DNA of 64,000 nt from Nemertoderma westbladi (lineage: Eukaryota; Xenacoelomorpha; Nemertodermatida; Nemertodermatidae): positions 1-64,000 of the forward strand of contig JAUCBJ010004537.1 in NCBI GenBank assembly GCA_032718475.1, in the 5' to 3' direction. The notes under the pieces were generated by a model. That model ran no database searches and had not been told where the DNA came from. It saw only the letters and a list, made by a program, of their open reading frames with translations. Of the stretch, positions 28,986-41,240 are shown in pieces; position 1 is the first letter of the stretch, and each line of letters starts with the position of its first letter. A program made the translations under genes and the position numbers.

Positions 28986-30130
28986 ACAATCACAGGTGAG
29001 TGCGGGTAAGGGCAAACAGATACGCAATCACAGGTGAGTGCGGGTAAGAGCAAACAGATACGGAAAAGTGCGTGTAAGGGCAAACAGATTCACAATCACA
29101 GGTGAGTGCGGGTAAGGGCAAACAGATACGCAATCACAGGTGAGTGCGGGTAAGAGCAAACAGATACACAATCACAGGTGAGTGCGTGTAAGGGCAAACA
29201 GATACGGAAAAGTGCGTGTAAGGGCAAACAGATTCACAATCACAGGTGAGTGCGGGTAAGGGCAAACAGATACGCAATCACAGGTGAGTGCGGGTAAGAG
29301 CAAACAGATACGGAAAAGTGCGTGTAAGGGCAAACAGATTCACAATCACAGGTGAGTGCGGGTAAGGGCAAACAGATACGGAAAAGTGCGTGTAAGGGCA
29401 AACAGATTCACAATCACAGGTGAGTGCGGGTAAGGGCAAACAGATACGCAATCACAGGTGAGTGCGGGTAAGGGCAAACAGATACGCAATCACAGGTGAG
29501 TGCGGGTAAGGGCAAACAGATACGCAATCACAGGTGAGTGCGGGTAAGGTCAAACAGATACACAATCACAGGTGAGTGCGGGTAAGGGCAAACAGATACG
29601 CAATCACAGGTGAGTGCGGGTAAGGGCAAACAGATACGCAATCACAGGTGAGTGCGGGTAAGGGCAAACAGATTCACAATCACAGGTGAGTGCGGGTAAG
29701 GGCAAACAGATACGCAATCACAGGTGAGTGCGGGTAAGGGCAAACAGATACGCAATCACAGGTGAGTGCGGGTAAGGGCAAACAGATACGCAATCACAGG
29801 TGAGTGCGGGTAAGGTCAAACAGATACACAATCACAGGTGAGTGCGGGTAAGAGCAAACAGATACGGAAAAGTGCGTGTAAGGGCAAACAGATTCACAAT
29901 CACAGGTGAGTGCGGGTAAGGGCAAACAGATACGGAAAAGTGCGTGTAAGGGCAAACAGATTCACAATCACAGGTGAGTGCGGGTAAGGGCAAACAGATA
30001 CGCAATCACAGGTGAGTGCGGGTAAGGGCAAACAGATTCACAATCGCGGGTGAGTGCGGGTAAGAGCAAACAGATACACAATCACAGGTGAGTGCGGGTA
30101 AGGGCAAACAGATACGCAATCACAGGTGAG
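28985..30130. repeat. Right copy of the satellite block duplicated 14.8 kb apart
   Basis: Partner of 14,165-15,330 with the same variant order at offset 14,862. It has fewer AB dimers at the right end; near 29,999 it reads CGCAATC where the left copy continues with a further B unit. A second ATCGCGGGTG unit lies at about 30,195. Confidence 0.8.
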
Positions 30131-33100
30131 TGCGGGTAAGAGCAAACAGATACACAATCACAGGTGAGTGCGGGTAAGGGCAAACAGATTCACAATCGCG
30201 GGTGAGTGCGGGTAAGAGCAAACAGATACACAATCACAGGTGAGTGCGGGTAAGGGCAAACAGATACACAATCACAGGTGAGTGCGGGTAAGAGCAAACA
30301 GATACACAATCACAGGTGAGTGCGGGTAAGAGCAAACAGATACACAATCACAGGTGAGTGCGGGTAAGGGCAAACAGATACACAATCACATGTGAGTGCG
30401 GGTAAGGGCAAACAGATACACAATCACAGGTGAGTGCGGGTAAGAGCAAACAGATACACAATCACAGGTGAGTGCGGGTAAGGGCAAACAGATACGGAAA
30501 AGTGCGTGTAAGGGCAAACAGATACACAATCACAGGTGAGTGCGGGTAAGGGCAAACAGATACACAATCACAGGTGAGTGCGGGTAAGAGCAAACAGATA
30601 CGGAAAAGTGCGTGTAAGGGCAAACAGATTCACAATCACAGGTGAGTGCGGGTAAGGGCAAACAGATACGCAATCACAGGTGAGTGCGGGTAAGAGCAAA
30701 CAGATACACAATCACATGTGAGTGCGGGTAAGGGCAAACAGATACACAATCACAGGTGAGTGCGGGTAAGAGCAAACAGATACACAATCACATGTGAGTG
30801 CGGGTAAGGGCAAACAGATACACAATCACAGGTGAGTGCGGGTAAGAGCAAACAGATACACAATCACAGGTGAGTGCGGGTAAGGGCAAACAGATACACA
30901 ATCACAGGTGAGTGCGGGTAAGAGCAAACAGATACACAATCACATGTGAGTGCGGGTAAGGGCAAACAGATACACAATCACATGTGAGTGCGGGTAAGGG
31001 CAAACAGATACACAATCACAGGTGAGTGCGGGTAAGGGCAAACAGATACGCAATCACAGGTGAGTGCGGGTAAGGGCAAACAGATACACAATCACAGGTG
31101 AGTGCGGGTAAGAGCAAACAGATACACAATCACATGTGAGTGCGGGTAAGGGCAAACAGATACACAATCACAGGTGAGTGCGGGTAAGAGCAAACAGATA
31201 CACAATCACAGGTGAGTGCGGGTAAGGGCAAACAGATACACAATCACAGGTGAGTGCGGGTAAGAGCAAACAGATACACAATCACATGTGAGTGCGGGTA
31301 AGGGCAAACAGATACACAATCACAGGTGAGTGCGGGTAAGAGCAAACAGATACACAATCACAGGTGAGTGCGGGTAAGGGCAAACAGATACGCAATCACA
31401 GGTGAGTGCGGGTAAGGGCAAACAGATTCACAATCACAGGTGAGTGCGGGTAAGGGCAAACAGATACGCAATCACAGGTGAGTGCGGGTAAGAGCAAACA
31501 GATACGGAAAAGTGCGTGTAAGGGCAAACAGATTCACAATCACAGGTGAGTGCGGGTAAGGTCAAACAGATACACAATCACAGGTGAGTGCGGGTAAGGG
31601 CAAACAGATACACAATCACATGTGAGTGCGGGTAAGGGCAAACAGATACACAATCACAGGTGAGTGCGGGTAAGAGCAAACAGATACACAATCACAGGTG
31701 AGTGCGGGTAAGGGCAAACAGATACGCAATCACAGGTGAGTGCGGGTAAGAGCAAACAGATACGGAAAAGTGCGTGTAAGGGCAAACAGATTCACAATCA
31801 CAGGTGAGTGCGGGTAAGGGCAAACAGATACGCAATCACAGGTGAGTGCGGGTAAGAGCAAACAGATACACAATCACAGGTGAGTGCGGGTAAGGGCAAA
31901 CAGATACACAATCACAGGTGAGTGCGGGTAAGGGCAAACAGATACACAATCACGGGTGAGTGCGGGTAAGGGCAAACAGATACGGAAAAGTGCGTGTAAG
32001 GGCAAACAGATTCACAATCACAGGTGAGTGCGGGTAAGGGCAAACAGATACGCAATCACAGGTGAGTGCGGGTAAGGGCAAACAGATACACAATCACAGG
32101 TGAGTGCGGGTAAGAGCAAACAGATACGGAAAAGTGCGTGTAAGGGCAAACAGATTCACAATCACATGTGAGTGCGGGTAAGGGCAAACAGATTCACAAT
32201 CACAGGTGAGTGCGGGTAAGGGCAAACAGATTCACAATCACAGGTGAGTGCGGGTAAGGGCAAACAGATACGCAATCACAGGTGAGTGCGGGTAAGGGCA
32301 AACAGATACACAATCACAGGTGAGTGCGGGTAAGAGCAAACAGATACGGAAAAGTGCGTGTAAGGGCAAACAGATTCACAATCACATGTGAGTGCGGGTA
32401 AGAGCAAACGCAATCACAGGTGAGTGCGGGTAAGAGCAAACAGATACACAATCACAGGTGAGTGCGGGTAAGGGCAAACAGATACACAATCACATGTGAG
32501 TGCGGGTAAGGGCAAACAGATACACAATCACATGTGAGTGCGGGTAAGAGCAAACAGATACGCAATCACAGGTGAGTGCGGGTAAGGGCAAACAGATACA
32601 CAATCACATGTGAGTGCGGGTAAGGGCAAACAGATACACAATCACATGTGAGTGCGGGTAAGGGCAAACAGATACACAATCACATGTGAGTGCGGGTAAG
32701 AGCAAACAGATACGCAATCACAGGTGAGTGCGGATAAGGGCAAACAGATACACAATCACAGGTGAGTGCGGTAAGGGCAAACAGATTCACAATCACAGGT
32801 GAGAGCGTGTAAGGGCAAACAGATACGCAATCACAGGTGAGTGCGGGTAAGGGCAAACAGATACACAATCACATGTGAGTGCGTGTAAGGGCAAACAGAT
32901 ACGCAATCACAGGTGAGTGCGTGTAAGGGCAAACAGATACGCAATCACAGGTGAGTGCGGGTAAGAGCAAACAGATACACAATCACAGGTGAGTGCGTGT
33001 AAGGGCAAACAGATACACAATCACATGTGAGTGCGGGTAAGGGCAAACAGATACACAATCACAGGTGAGTGCGGGTAAGGGCAAACAGATACACAATCAC

Positions 33101-34190
33101 AGGTGAGTGCGGGTAAGGGCAAACAGATACGCAATCACAGGTGAGTGCGGGTAAGAGCAAACAGATACGGAAAAGTGCGTGTAAGGGCAAACAGATACAC
33201 AATCACATGTGAGTGCGGGTAAGGGCAAACAGATACGCAATCACAGGTGAGTGCGTGTAAGGGCAAACAGATACACAATCACATGTGAGTGCGGGTAAGA
33301 GCAAACAGATACACAATCACATGTGAGTGCGGGTAAGGGCAAACAGATACACAATCACAGGTGAGTGCGGTAAGGGCAAACAGATTCACAATCACAGGTG
33401 AGAGCGTGTAAGGGCAAACAGATACGCAATCACAGGTGAGTGCGGGTAAGGGCAAACAGATACACAATCACATGTGAGTGCGGGTAAGAGCAAACAGATA
33501 CGCAATCACAGGTGAGTGCGGATAAGGGCAAACAGATACACAATCACAGGTGAGTGCGGTAAGGGCAAACAGATTCACAATCACAGGTGAGAGCGTGTAA
33601 GGGCAAACAGATACGCAATCACAGGTGAGTGCGGGTAAGGGCAAACAGATACACAATCACATGTGAGTGCGTGTAAGGGCAAACAGATACGCAATCACAG
33701 GTGAGTGCGGGTAAGGGCAAACAGATACGCAATCACAGGTGAGTGCGGGTAAGGGCAAACAGATACGGAAAAGTGCGTGTAAGGGCAAACAGATACGCAA
33801 TCACAGGTGAGTGCGGGTAAGGGCAAACAGATACGCAATCACAGGTGAGTGCGGGTAAGAGCAAACAGATACACAATCACAGGTGAGTGCGGGTAAGGGC
33901 AAACAGATACACAATCACATGTGAGTGCGGGTAAGGGCAAACAGATACGCAATCACAGGTGAGTGCGGGTAAGGGCAAACAGATACACAATCACATGTGA
34001 GTGCGGGTAAGGGCAAACAGATACGCAATCACAGGTGAGTGCGGGTAAGAGCAAACAGATACGGAAAAGTGCGTGTAAGGGCAAACAGATTCACAATCAC
34101 AGGTGAGTGCGGGTAAGGGCAAACAGATACGCAATCACAGGTGAGTGCGGGTAAGGGCAAACAGATTCACAATCACGGGTGAGTGCGGGT
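30130..34190. repeat. Satellite zone rich in CACATGTG variants, with a 189-bp repeat
   Basis: A units predominate and many read CACATGTGAG. From about 32,400 the units begin to vary in length: a 37-bp form with GTGCGGTAAGGG (1-bp deletion), GAGAGCGTGTAAGG forms, GCGGATAAGG forms and units lacking CAGATA. A 189-bp string starts at 33,279 and again at 33,468, with a related copy at 32,680. This is the first zone where degenerate units become common. Confidence 0.85.
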
Positions 34191-37000
34191 AAGGGCAAAC
34201 GCAATCACAGGTGAGTGAGGGTATGGGCAAACAGATACACAATCACAGGTGAGTGCGGGTAAGGGCAAACAGATACGCAATCACAGGTGAGTGCGGGTAA
34301 GAGCAAACAGATACACAATCACAGGTGAGTGCGGGTAAGGGCAAACAGATACACAATCACAGGTGAGTGCGGGTAAGGGCAAACAGATACGCAATCACAG
34401 GTGAGTGCGGGTAAGAGCAAACAGATACACAATCACAGGTGAGTGCGGGTAAGGGCAAACAGATACGCAATCACAGGTGAGTGCGGGTAAGGGCAAACAG
34501 ATACGAAAAAGTGCGTGTAAGGGCAAACAGATTCACAATCACAGGTGAGTGCGGGTAAGGGCAAACAGATACGCAATCACAGGTGAGTGCGGGTAAGGGC
34601 AAACAGATACGAAAAAGTGCGTGTAAGGGCAAACAGATTCACAATCACAGGTGAGTGCGGGTAAGGGCAAACAGATACGCAATCACAGGTGAGTGCGGGT
34701 AAGAGCAAACAGATACGGAAAAGTGCGTGTAAGGGCAAACAGATTCACAATCACAGGTGAGTGCGGGTAAGGGCAAACAGATACGCAATCACAGGTGAGT
34801 GCGGGTAAGGGCAAACAGATTCACAATCACGGGTGAGTGCGGGTAAGGGCAAACAGATACGCAATCACAGGTGAGTGCGGGTAAGGGCAAACAGATACGC
34901 AATCACAGGTGAGTGCGGGTAAGGGCAAACAGATTCACAATCACAGGTGAGTGCGGGTAAGAGCAAACAGATACACAATCACAGGTGAGTGCGGGTAAGG
35001 GCAAACAGATACGGAAAAGTGCGTGTAAGGGCAAACAGATTCACAATCACAGGTGAGTGCGGGTAAGGGCAAACAGATACGCAATCACAGGTGAGTGCGG
35101 GTAAGAGCAAACAGATACACAATCACAGGTGAGTGCGGGTAAGGGCAAACAGATACACAATCACAGGTGAGTGCGGGTAAGGGCAAACAGATACACAATC
35201 ACAGGTGAGTGCGGGTAAGGGCAAACAGATACACAATCACAGGTGAGTGCGGGTAAGGGCAAACAGATACGGAAAAGTGCGTGTAAGGGCAAACAGATAC
35301 ACAATCACAGGTGAGTGCGGGTAAGGGCAAACAGATACACAATCACAGGTGAGTGCGGGTAAGGGCAAACAGATACGGAAAAGTGCGTGTAAGGGCAAAC
35401 AGATACACAATCACAGGTGAGTGCGGGTAAGGGCAAACAGATACGGAAAAGTGCGTGTAAGGGCAAACAGATACACAATCACAGGTGAGTGCGGGTAAGG
35501 GCAAACAGATTCACAATCACAGGTGAGTGCGGGTAAGAGCAAACATATACGCAATCACAGGTGAGTGCGGGTAAGGGCAAACAGATTCACAATCACGGGT
35601 GAGTGCGGGTAAGGGCAAACGCAATCACAGGTGAGTGAGGGTATGGGCAAACAGATACGCAATCACAGGTGAGTGCGGATAAGGGCAAACAGATACGCAA
35701 TCACAGGTGAGTGCGGGTAAGGGCAAACAGATACGGAAAAGTGCGTGTAAGGGCAAACAGATTCACAATCACAGGTGAGTGCGGGTAAGGGCAAACAGAT
35801 ACGCAATCACAGGTGAGTGCGGGTAAGGGCAAACAGATTCACAATCACGGGTGAGTGCGGGTAAGGGCAAACGCAATCACAGGTGAGTGAGGGTATGGGC
35901 AAACAGATACGCAATCACAGGTGAGTGCGGATAAGGGCAAACAGATACGCAATCACAGGTGAGTGCGGGTAAGGGCAAACAGATACGGAAAAGTGCGTGT
36001 AAGGGCAAACAGATTCACAATCACAGGTGAGTGCGGGTAAGGGCAAACAGATACGCAATCACAGGTGAGTGCGGGTAAGGGCAAACAGATACGCAATCAC
36101 AGGTGAGTGCGGGTAAGAGCAAACAGATACGGAAAAGTGCGTGTAAGGGCAAACAGATTCACAATCACAGGTGAGTGCGGGTAAGGGCAAACAGATACGC
36201 AATCACAGGTGAGTGCGGGTAAGGGCAAACAGATTCACAATCACGGGTGAGTGCGGGTAAGGGCAAACGCAATCACAGGTGAGTGAGGGTATGGGCAAAC
36301 AGATACGCAATCACAGGTGAGTGCGGATAAGGGCAAACAGATACGCAATCACAGGTGAGTGCGGGTAAGGGCAAACAGATACGGAAAAGTGCGTGTAAGG
36401 GCAAACAGATTCACAATCACAGGTGAGTGCGGGTAAGGGCAAACAGATACGCAATCACAGGTGAGTGCGGGTAAGGGCAAACAGATTCACAATCACGGGT
36501 GAGTGCGGGTAAGGGCAAACAGATACGGAAAAGTGCGTGTAAGGGCAAACAGATTCACAATCACAGGTGAGTGCGGGTAAGGGCAAACAGATACGCAATC
36601 ACAGGTGAGTGCGGGTAAGGGCAAACAGATTCACAATCACGGGTGAGTGCGGGTAAGGGCAAACGCAATCACAGGTGAGTGAGGGTATGGGCAAACAGAT
36701 ACGCAATCACAGGTGAGTGCGGATAAGGGCAAACAGATACGCAATCACAGGTGAGTGCGGGTAAGGGCAAACAGATACGCAATCACAGGTGATTACGGGT
36801 AAGGGCAAACAGATAGACAATCACAGGTGAGTGCGGGTAAGGGCAAACAGATACGCAAATGTGCGTGTAAGGGCAAACAGATACGCAATCACAGGTGAGT
36901 GCGGGTAAGGGCAAACAGATTCACAATCACGGGTGAGTGCGGGTAAGGGCAAACGCAATCACAGGTGAGTGAGGGTATGGGCAAACAGATAAGCAATCAC
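34190..37000. repeat. Higher-order repeat marked by GAGGGTATGGGC (252/396 bp)
   Basis: A block containing a unit without CAGATA (GGGCAAACGCAATCAC), then GTGAGTGAGGGTATGGGC and GTGCGGATAAGGG, recurs. The marker GAGGGTATGGG is at 34,217, 35,637, 35,889, 36,285, 36,681 and 36,971, so steps include 252, 396, 396 and 290 bp. Confidence 0.88.
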
Positions 37001-39310
37001 AGGTGAGTGCGGATAAGGGCAAACAGATACGCAATCACAGGTGAGTGCGGGTAAGAGCAAACAGATACACAATCACAGGTGAGTGCGGGTAAGGGCAAAC
37101 AGATACGCAATCACAGGTGAGTGCGGGTAAGGTCAAACAGATACGCAAAAGTGCGTGTAAGGGCAAACAGATACGCAAAAGTGCGTGTAAGGGCAAACAG
37201 ATACGCAATCACAGGTGAGTGCGGGTAAGGGCAAACAGATACACAATCACAGGTGAGTGCGGGTAAGGGCAAACAGATACGCAATCACAGGTGAGTGCGG
37301 GTAAGGGCAAACGCAATCACAGGTGAGTGCGGGTAAGGGCAAACCGATACGCAATCACAGGTGAGTACGGGTAAGAGCAAACAGATACGCAATCACAGGT
37401 GAGTGCGGGTAAGAGCAAACAGATACGCAATCACAGGTGAGTGCGGGTAAGGGCAAACAGATAGACAATCACAGGTGAGTGCGGGTAAGGGCAAACAGAT
37501 ACGCAAATGTGCGTGTAAGGGCAAACAGATACGCAATCACAGGTGAGTGCGGGTAAGGGCAAACAGATTCACAATCACGGGTGAGTGCGGGTAAGGGCAA
37601 ACGCAATCACAGGTGAGTGAGGGTATGGGCAAACAGATACGCAATCACAGGTGAGTGCGGATAAGGGCAAACAGATACGCAATCACAGGTGAGTGCGGGT
37701 AAGAGCAAACAGATACACAATCACAGGTGAGTGCGGGTAAGAGCAAACAGATACACAATCACAGGTGAGTGCGGGTAAGGGCAAACAGATACACAATCAC
37801 AGGTGAGTGCGTGTAAGGGCAAACAGATACACAATCACAGGTGAGTGCGGGTAAGGGCAAACAGATACACAATCACAGGTGAGTGCGGGTAAGGGCAAAC
37901 AGATACGCAATCACAGGTGAGTGCGGGTAAGGTCAAACAGATACGCAAAAGTGCGTGTAAGGGCAAACAGATACGCAAAAGTGCGTGTAAGGGCAAACAG
38001 ATACGCAATCACAGGTGAGTGCGGGTAAGGGCAAACAGATACGCGTGCGGGTTAGGTCAAACAGATACGCAAAAGTGCGTGAAAGGGCAAACAGATACGC
38101 AATCACAGGTGAGTGCGGGTAAGGGCAAACAGATTCACAATCACGGGTGAGTGCGGGTAAGGGCAAACGCAATCACAGGTGAGTGAGGGTATGGGCAAAC
38201 AGATACGCAATCACAGGTGAGTGCGGATAAGGGCAAACAGATACGCAATCACAGGTGAGTGCGGGTAAGGGCAAACAGATACGCAATCACAGGTGAGTGC
38301 GGGTAAGGTCAAACAGATACGCAAAAGTGCGTGTAAGGGCAAACAGATACGCAAAAGTGCGTGTAAGGGCAAACAGATACGCAATCACAGGTGAGTGCGG
38401 GTAAGGGCAAACAGATACACAATCACAGGTGAGTGCGGGTAAGGGCAAACAGATACGCAATCACAGGTGAGTGCGGGTAAGGGCAAACGCAATCACAGGT
38501 GAGTGCGGGTAAGGGCAAACCGATACGCAATCACAGGTGAGTACGGGTAAGAGCAAACAGATACGCAATCACAGGTGAGTGCGGGTAAGAGCAAACAGAT
38601 ACGCAATCACAGGTGAGTGCGGGTAAGGGCAAACAGATAGACAATCACAGGTGAGTGCGGGTAAGGGCAAACAGATACGCAAATGTGCGTGTAAGGGCAA
38701 ACAGATACGCAATCACAGGTGAGTGCGGGTAAGGGCAAACAGATTCACAATCACGGGTGAGTGCGGGTAAGGGCAAACGCAATCACAGGTGAGTGAGGGT
38801 ATGGGCAAACAGATACGCAATCACAGGTGAGTGCGGATAAGGGCAAACAGATACGCAATCACAGGTGAGTGCGGGTAAGAGCAAACAGATACACAATCAC
38901 AGGTGAGTGCGGGTAAGAGCAAACAGATACACAATCACAGGTGAGTGCGGGTAAGGGCAAACAGATACACAATCACAGGTGAGTGCGTGTAAGGGCAAAC
39001 AGATACACAATCACAGGTGAGTGCGGGTAAGGGCAAACAGATACACAATCACAGGTGAGTGCGGGTAAGGGCAAACAGATACGCAATCACAGGTGAGTGC
39101 GGGTAAGGTCAAACAGATACGCAAAAGTGCGTGTAAGGGCAAACAGATACGCAAAAGTGCGTGTAAGGGCAAACAGATACGCAATCACAGGTGAGTGCGG
39201 GTAAGGGCAAACAGATACGCGTGCGGGTTAGGTCAAACAGATACGCAAAAGTGCGTGAAAGGGCAAACAGATACACAATCACAGGTGAGTGCGGGTAAGG
39301 GCAAACAGAT
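37000..39310. repeat. 1,176-bp tandem duplication in the satellite
   Basis: Rare markers are all repeated at an offset of exactly 1,176 bp: CCGATACGC at 37,344 and 38,520, GAGGGTATGGG at 37,619 and 38,795, and ACGCGTGCGGGTTAGG at 38,041 and 39,217. B units here read CGCAAAAGTG instead of the CGGAAAAGTG of the left zones. Confidence 0.9.
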
Positions 39311-41240
39311 ACACAATCACAGGTGAGTGCGGGTAAGGGCAAACAGATACGCAATCACAGGTGAGTGCGGGTAAGGTCAAACAGATACGCAAAAGTGCGT
39401 GTAAGGGCAAACAGATACGCAAAAGTGCGTGTAAGGGCAAACAGATACGCAATCACAGGTGAGTGCGGGTAAGGGCAAACAGATACGCGTGCGGGTTAGG
39501 TCAAACAGATACGCAAAAGTGCGTGAAAGGGCAAACAGATACACAATCACAGGTGAGTGCGGGTAAGGGTAAACAGATAAGCGTGCGGGTAAGATCAAAC
39601 AGATACGCAATAAGTGCGTGTAAGGGCAAACACACCAAACAGATACGCAATCACAGGTGAGTGCGTGCAAGGGCAAACAGATACGCAATAGTGCATGTAA
39701 GGGCAAACAGATACGCAAAAGTGCGTGTAAGGGCAAACAGATACGCAATCACAGGTGAGTGCGGGTAAGGGCAAACGCAATCACAGATGAGTGCGGGTAA
39801 GGGCAAACAAATACGCAATAGTGCATGTAAGGGCAAACAGATACGCAAAAGTGCGTGTAAGGGCAAACAGATACGCAATCACAGGTGAGTGCGGGTAAGG
39901 GCAAACGCAATCACAGGTGAGTGCGGGTAAGGGCAAACGCAATCACAGGTGAGTGCGGGTAAGGGCAAACGCAATCACAGGTGAGTGCGGGTAAGGGCAA
40001 ACAGATACGCAATCACAGGTGATTACGGGTAAGGGCAAACAGATTCACAATCACGGGTGAGTGCGGGTAAGGGCAAACGCAATCACAGGTGAGTGAGGGT
40101 ATGGGCAAACAGATACGAATCACAGGTGAGTGCGGGTAAGGGCAAACAGATACACAATCACAGGTGAGTGCGTGTAATGGCAAACAGATACGCAATCACA
40201 GGTGAGTGCGGTTAAGAGCAAACAGATACGCAATCACAGGTGAGTGCGGATAAGGGCAAACAGATACGCAATCACAGGTGAGTGCGGGTAAGAGCAAACA
40301 GATACACAATCACAGGTGAGTGCGGGTAAGGGCAAACAGATACGCAATCACAGGTGAGTGCGGGTAAGGTCAAACAGATACGCAAAAGTGCGTGTAAGGG
40401 CAAACAGATACGCAAAAGTGCGTGTAAGGGCAAACAGATACGCAATCACAGGTGAGTGCGGGTAAGGGCAAACAGATACGCGTGCGGGTTAGGTCAAACA
40501 GATACGCAAAAGTGCGTGAAAGGGCAAACAGATACACAATCACAGGTGAGTGCGGGTAAGGGTAAACAGATAAGCGTGCGGGTAAGATCAAACAGATACG
40601 CAATAAGTGCGTGTAAGGGCAAACACACCAAACAGATACGCAATCACAGGTGAGTGCGTGCAAGGGCAAACAGATACGCAATAGTGCATGTAAGGGCAAA
40701 CAGATACGCAAAAGTGCGTGTAAGGGCAAACAGATACGCAATCACAGGTGAGTGCGGGTAAGGGCAAACGCAATCACAGATGAGTGCGGGTAAGGGCAAA
40801 CAAATACGCAATAGTGCATGTAAGGGCAAACAGATACGCAAAAGTGCGTGTAAGGGCAAACAGATACGCAATCACAGGTGAGTGCGGGTAAGGGCAAACG
40901 CAATCACAGGTGAGTGCGGGTAAGGGCAAACGCAATCACAGGTGAGTGCGGGTAAGGGCAAACGCAATCACAGGTGAGTGCGGGTAAGGGCAAACAGATA
41001 CGCAATCACAGGTGATTACGGGTAAGGGCAAACAGATTCACAATCACGGGTGAGTGCGGGTAAGGGCAAACGCAATCACAGGTGAGTGAGGGTATGGGCA
41101 AACAGATACGAATCACAGGTGAGTGCGGGTAAGGGCAAACAGATACACAATCACAGGTGAGTGCGTGTAAGAGCAAACAGATACGCAATCACAGGTGAGT
41201 GCGGTTAAGAGCAAACAGATACGCAATCACAGGTGAGTGC
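39310..41240. repeat. 993-bp tandem duplication in the satellite
   Basis: Two adjacent copies begin at about 39,310 and 40,303 and are identical over most of their length. One visible difference is TAATGGC (about 40,175) against TAAGAGC (about 41,168). Marker pairs include GCGTGCGGGTTAGG and GAGGGTATGGG (40,095 and 41,088). The copies contain unusual short units, such as GTGCATGTAAGG and CACACCAAACAG. Confidence 0.9.
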
